A stretch of 64,000 bases of DNA from Mucilaginibacter limnophilus (GTDB taxonomy: Bacteria > Bacteroidota > Bacteroidia > Sphingobacteriales > Sphingobacteriaceae), in NCBI RefSeq assembly GCF_004005815.1, contig NZ_SACK01000005.1:186001-250000 (forward strand), read 5' to 3'. The position numbers were made by a program, and so were the translations under genes. The stretch's first letter is position 1. Every line of letters begins with the position of its first letter. Positions 63,961 through 64,000 of the stretch are shown one piece after another. A model generated the notes under the pieces. That model was not told the DNA's origin. It saw nothing but the letters and a program-made list of their open reading frames with translations, and ran no database searches.

Positions 63961-63987
63961 AAGAAGCAGGAATTAAGACAGCTTCTT
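63961..63987 (+). terminator. Possible terminator after era
   Basis: AAGAAGC (63961-63967) pairs with GCTTCTT (63981-63987) around a 13-base loop, followed by an A-rich rather than T-rich end, so it is weak. Confidence 0.35.
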
Positions 63988-64000
63988 TCAAAATAAAAAA

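Overview
The window is chromosomal DNA of a Bacteroidota bacterium, most likely of the Sphingobacteriaceae (a Mucilaginibacter- or Pedobacter-like soil organism). The evidence is a SusC/SusD pair inside a polysaccharide utilisation locus, a hybrid two-component regulator, a type IX secretion (T9SS) sorting domain, a PorV-type barrel, Bacteroidota-only families (DUF4374, DUF5686, DUF4960-like) and promoters of the form TTTG-N19-TAnnTTTG. No insertion sequence, phage or CRISPR was seen. The species assignment is inference.

Layout. 1-5.9 kb: end of a probable S41 peptidase, a PhyH-type dioxygenase, a GapN-type aldehyde dehydrogenase, a sodium/sugar symporter and a dienelactone-hydrolase-like protein. 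6.1-11.1 kb: a three-gene iron/siderophore uptake operon resembling XusABC (TonB receptor, DUF4374 lipoprotein, PepSY membrane protein), preceded by a consensus promoter and a compact GC-rich two-hairpin leader RNA. 11.1-17.4 kb: DUF2809 and MpaB-like genes, nitronate monooxygenase, a START protein with a DUF5686 outer-membrane protein, and a MarR regulator. 17.4-36.0 kb: a complete fructan locus with MFS transporter, fructokinase, SusC, SusD, a DUF4960-like surface lipoprotein and four GH32-superfamily proteins on the minus strand, and a divergent hybrid two-component sensor whose periplasmic domain is a LacI/ribose-type sugar-binding fold. 36.0-39.5 kb: a probable lipid or phosphodiester gene group (GDPD-like enzyme, YbhN/AglD-type membrane protein, alkaline-phosphatase-superfamily enzyme). 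40.1-45.2 kb: a beta-propeller-like lipoprotein and a LytS-type kinase / thioredoxin-fold protein / LytTR regulator operon.

45.6-56.7 kb is the most unusual part: a minus-strand gene cluster that looks like a bacteriocin-type (RiPP) pathway. It has an 82-residue double-glycine precursor with a six-cysteine core, a VKOR-thioredoxin disulfide-forming fusion, a C39-peptidase ABC exporter, an unusually short HlyD adaptor, three recognisable glycosyltransferases plus a fourth glycosyltransferase-like protein, a stand-alone protein that may be related to the LanB elimination domain, a SAM methyltransferase, and a 115-residue protein that duplicates the C-terminal domain of the neighbouring glycosyltransferase. 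The combination resembles disulfide-bonded glycosylated bacteriocins (glycocins such as sublancin), but with different enzymes and from a Gram-negative phylum.

57-64 kb: a giant T9SS-exported double beta-helix (pectate-lyase-like) protein co-transcribed with a PorV-type barrel, an initiator tRNA-Met, and the GTPase Era. Identical 12-bp palindromes with a central CG (LacI-family style) lie upstream of the gapN/PhyH region and upstream of the PorV/lyase operon, suggesting that one regulator links the two ends of the window.
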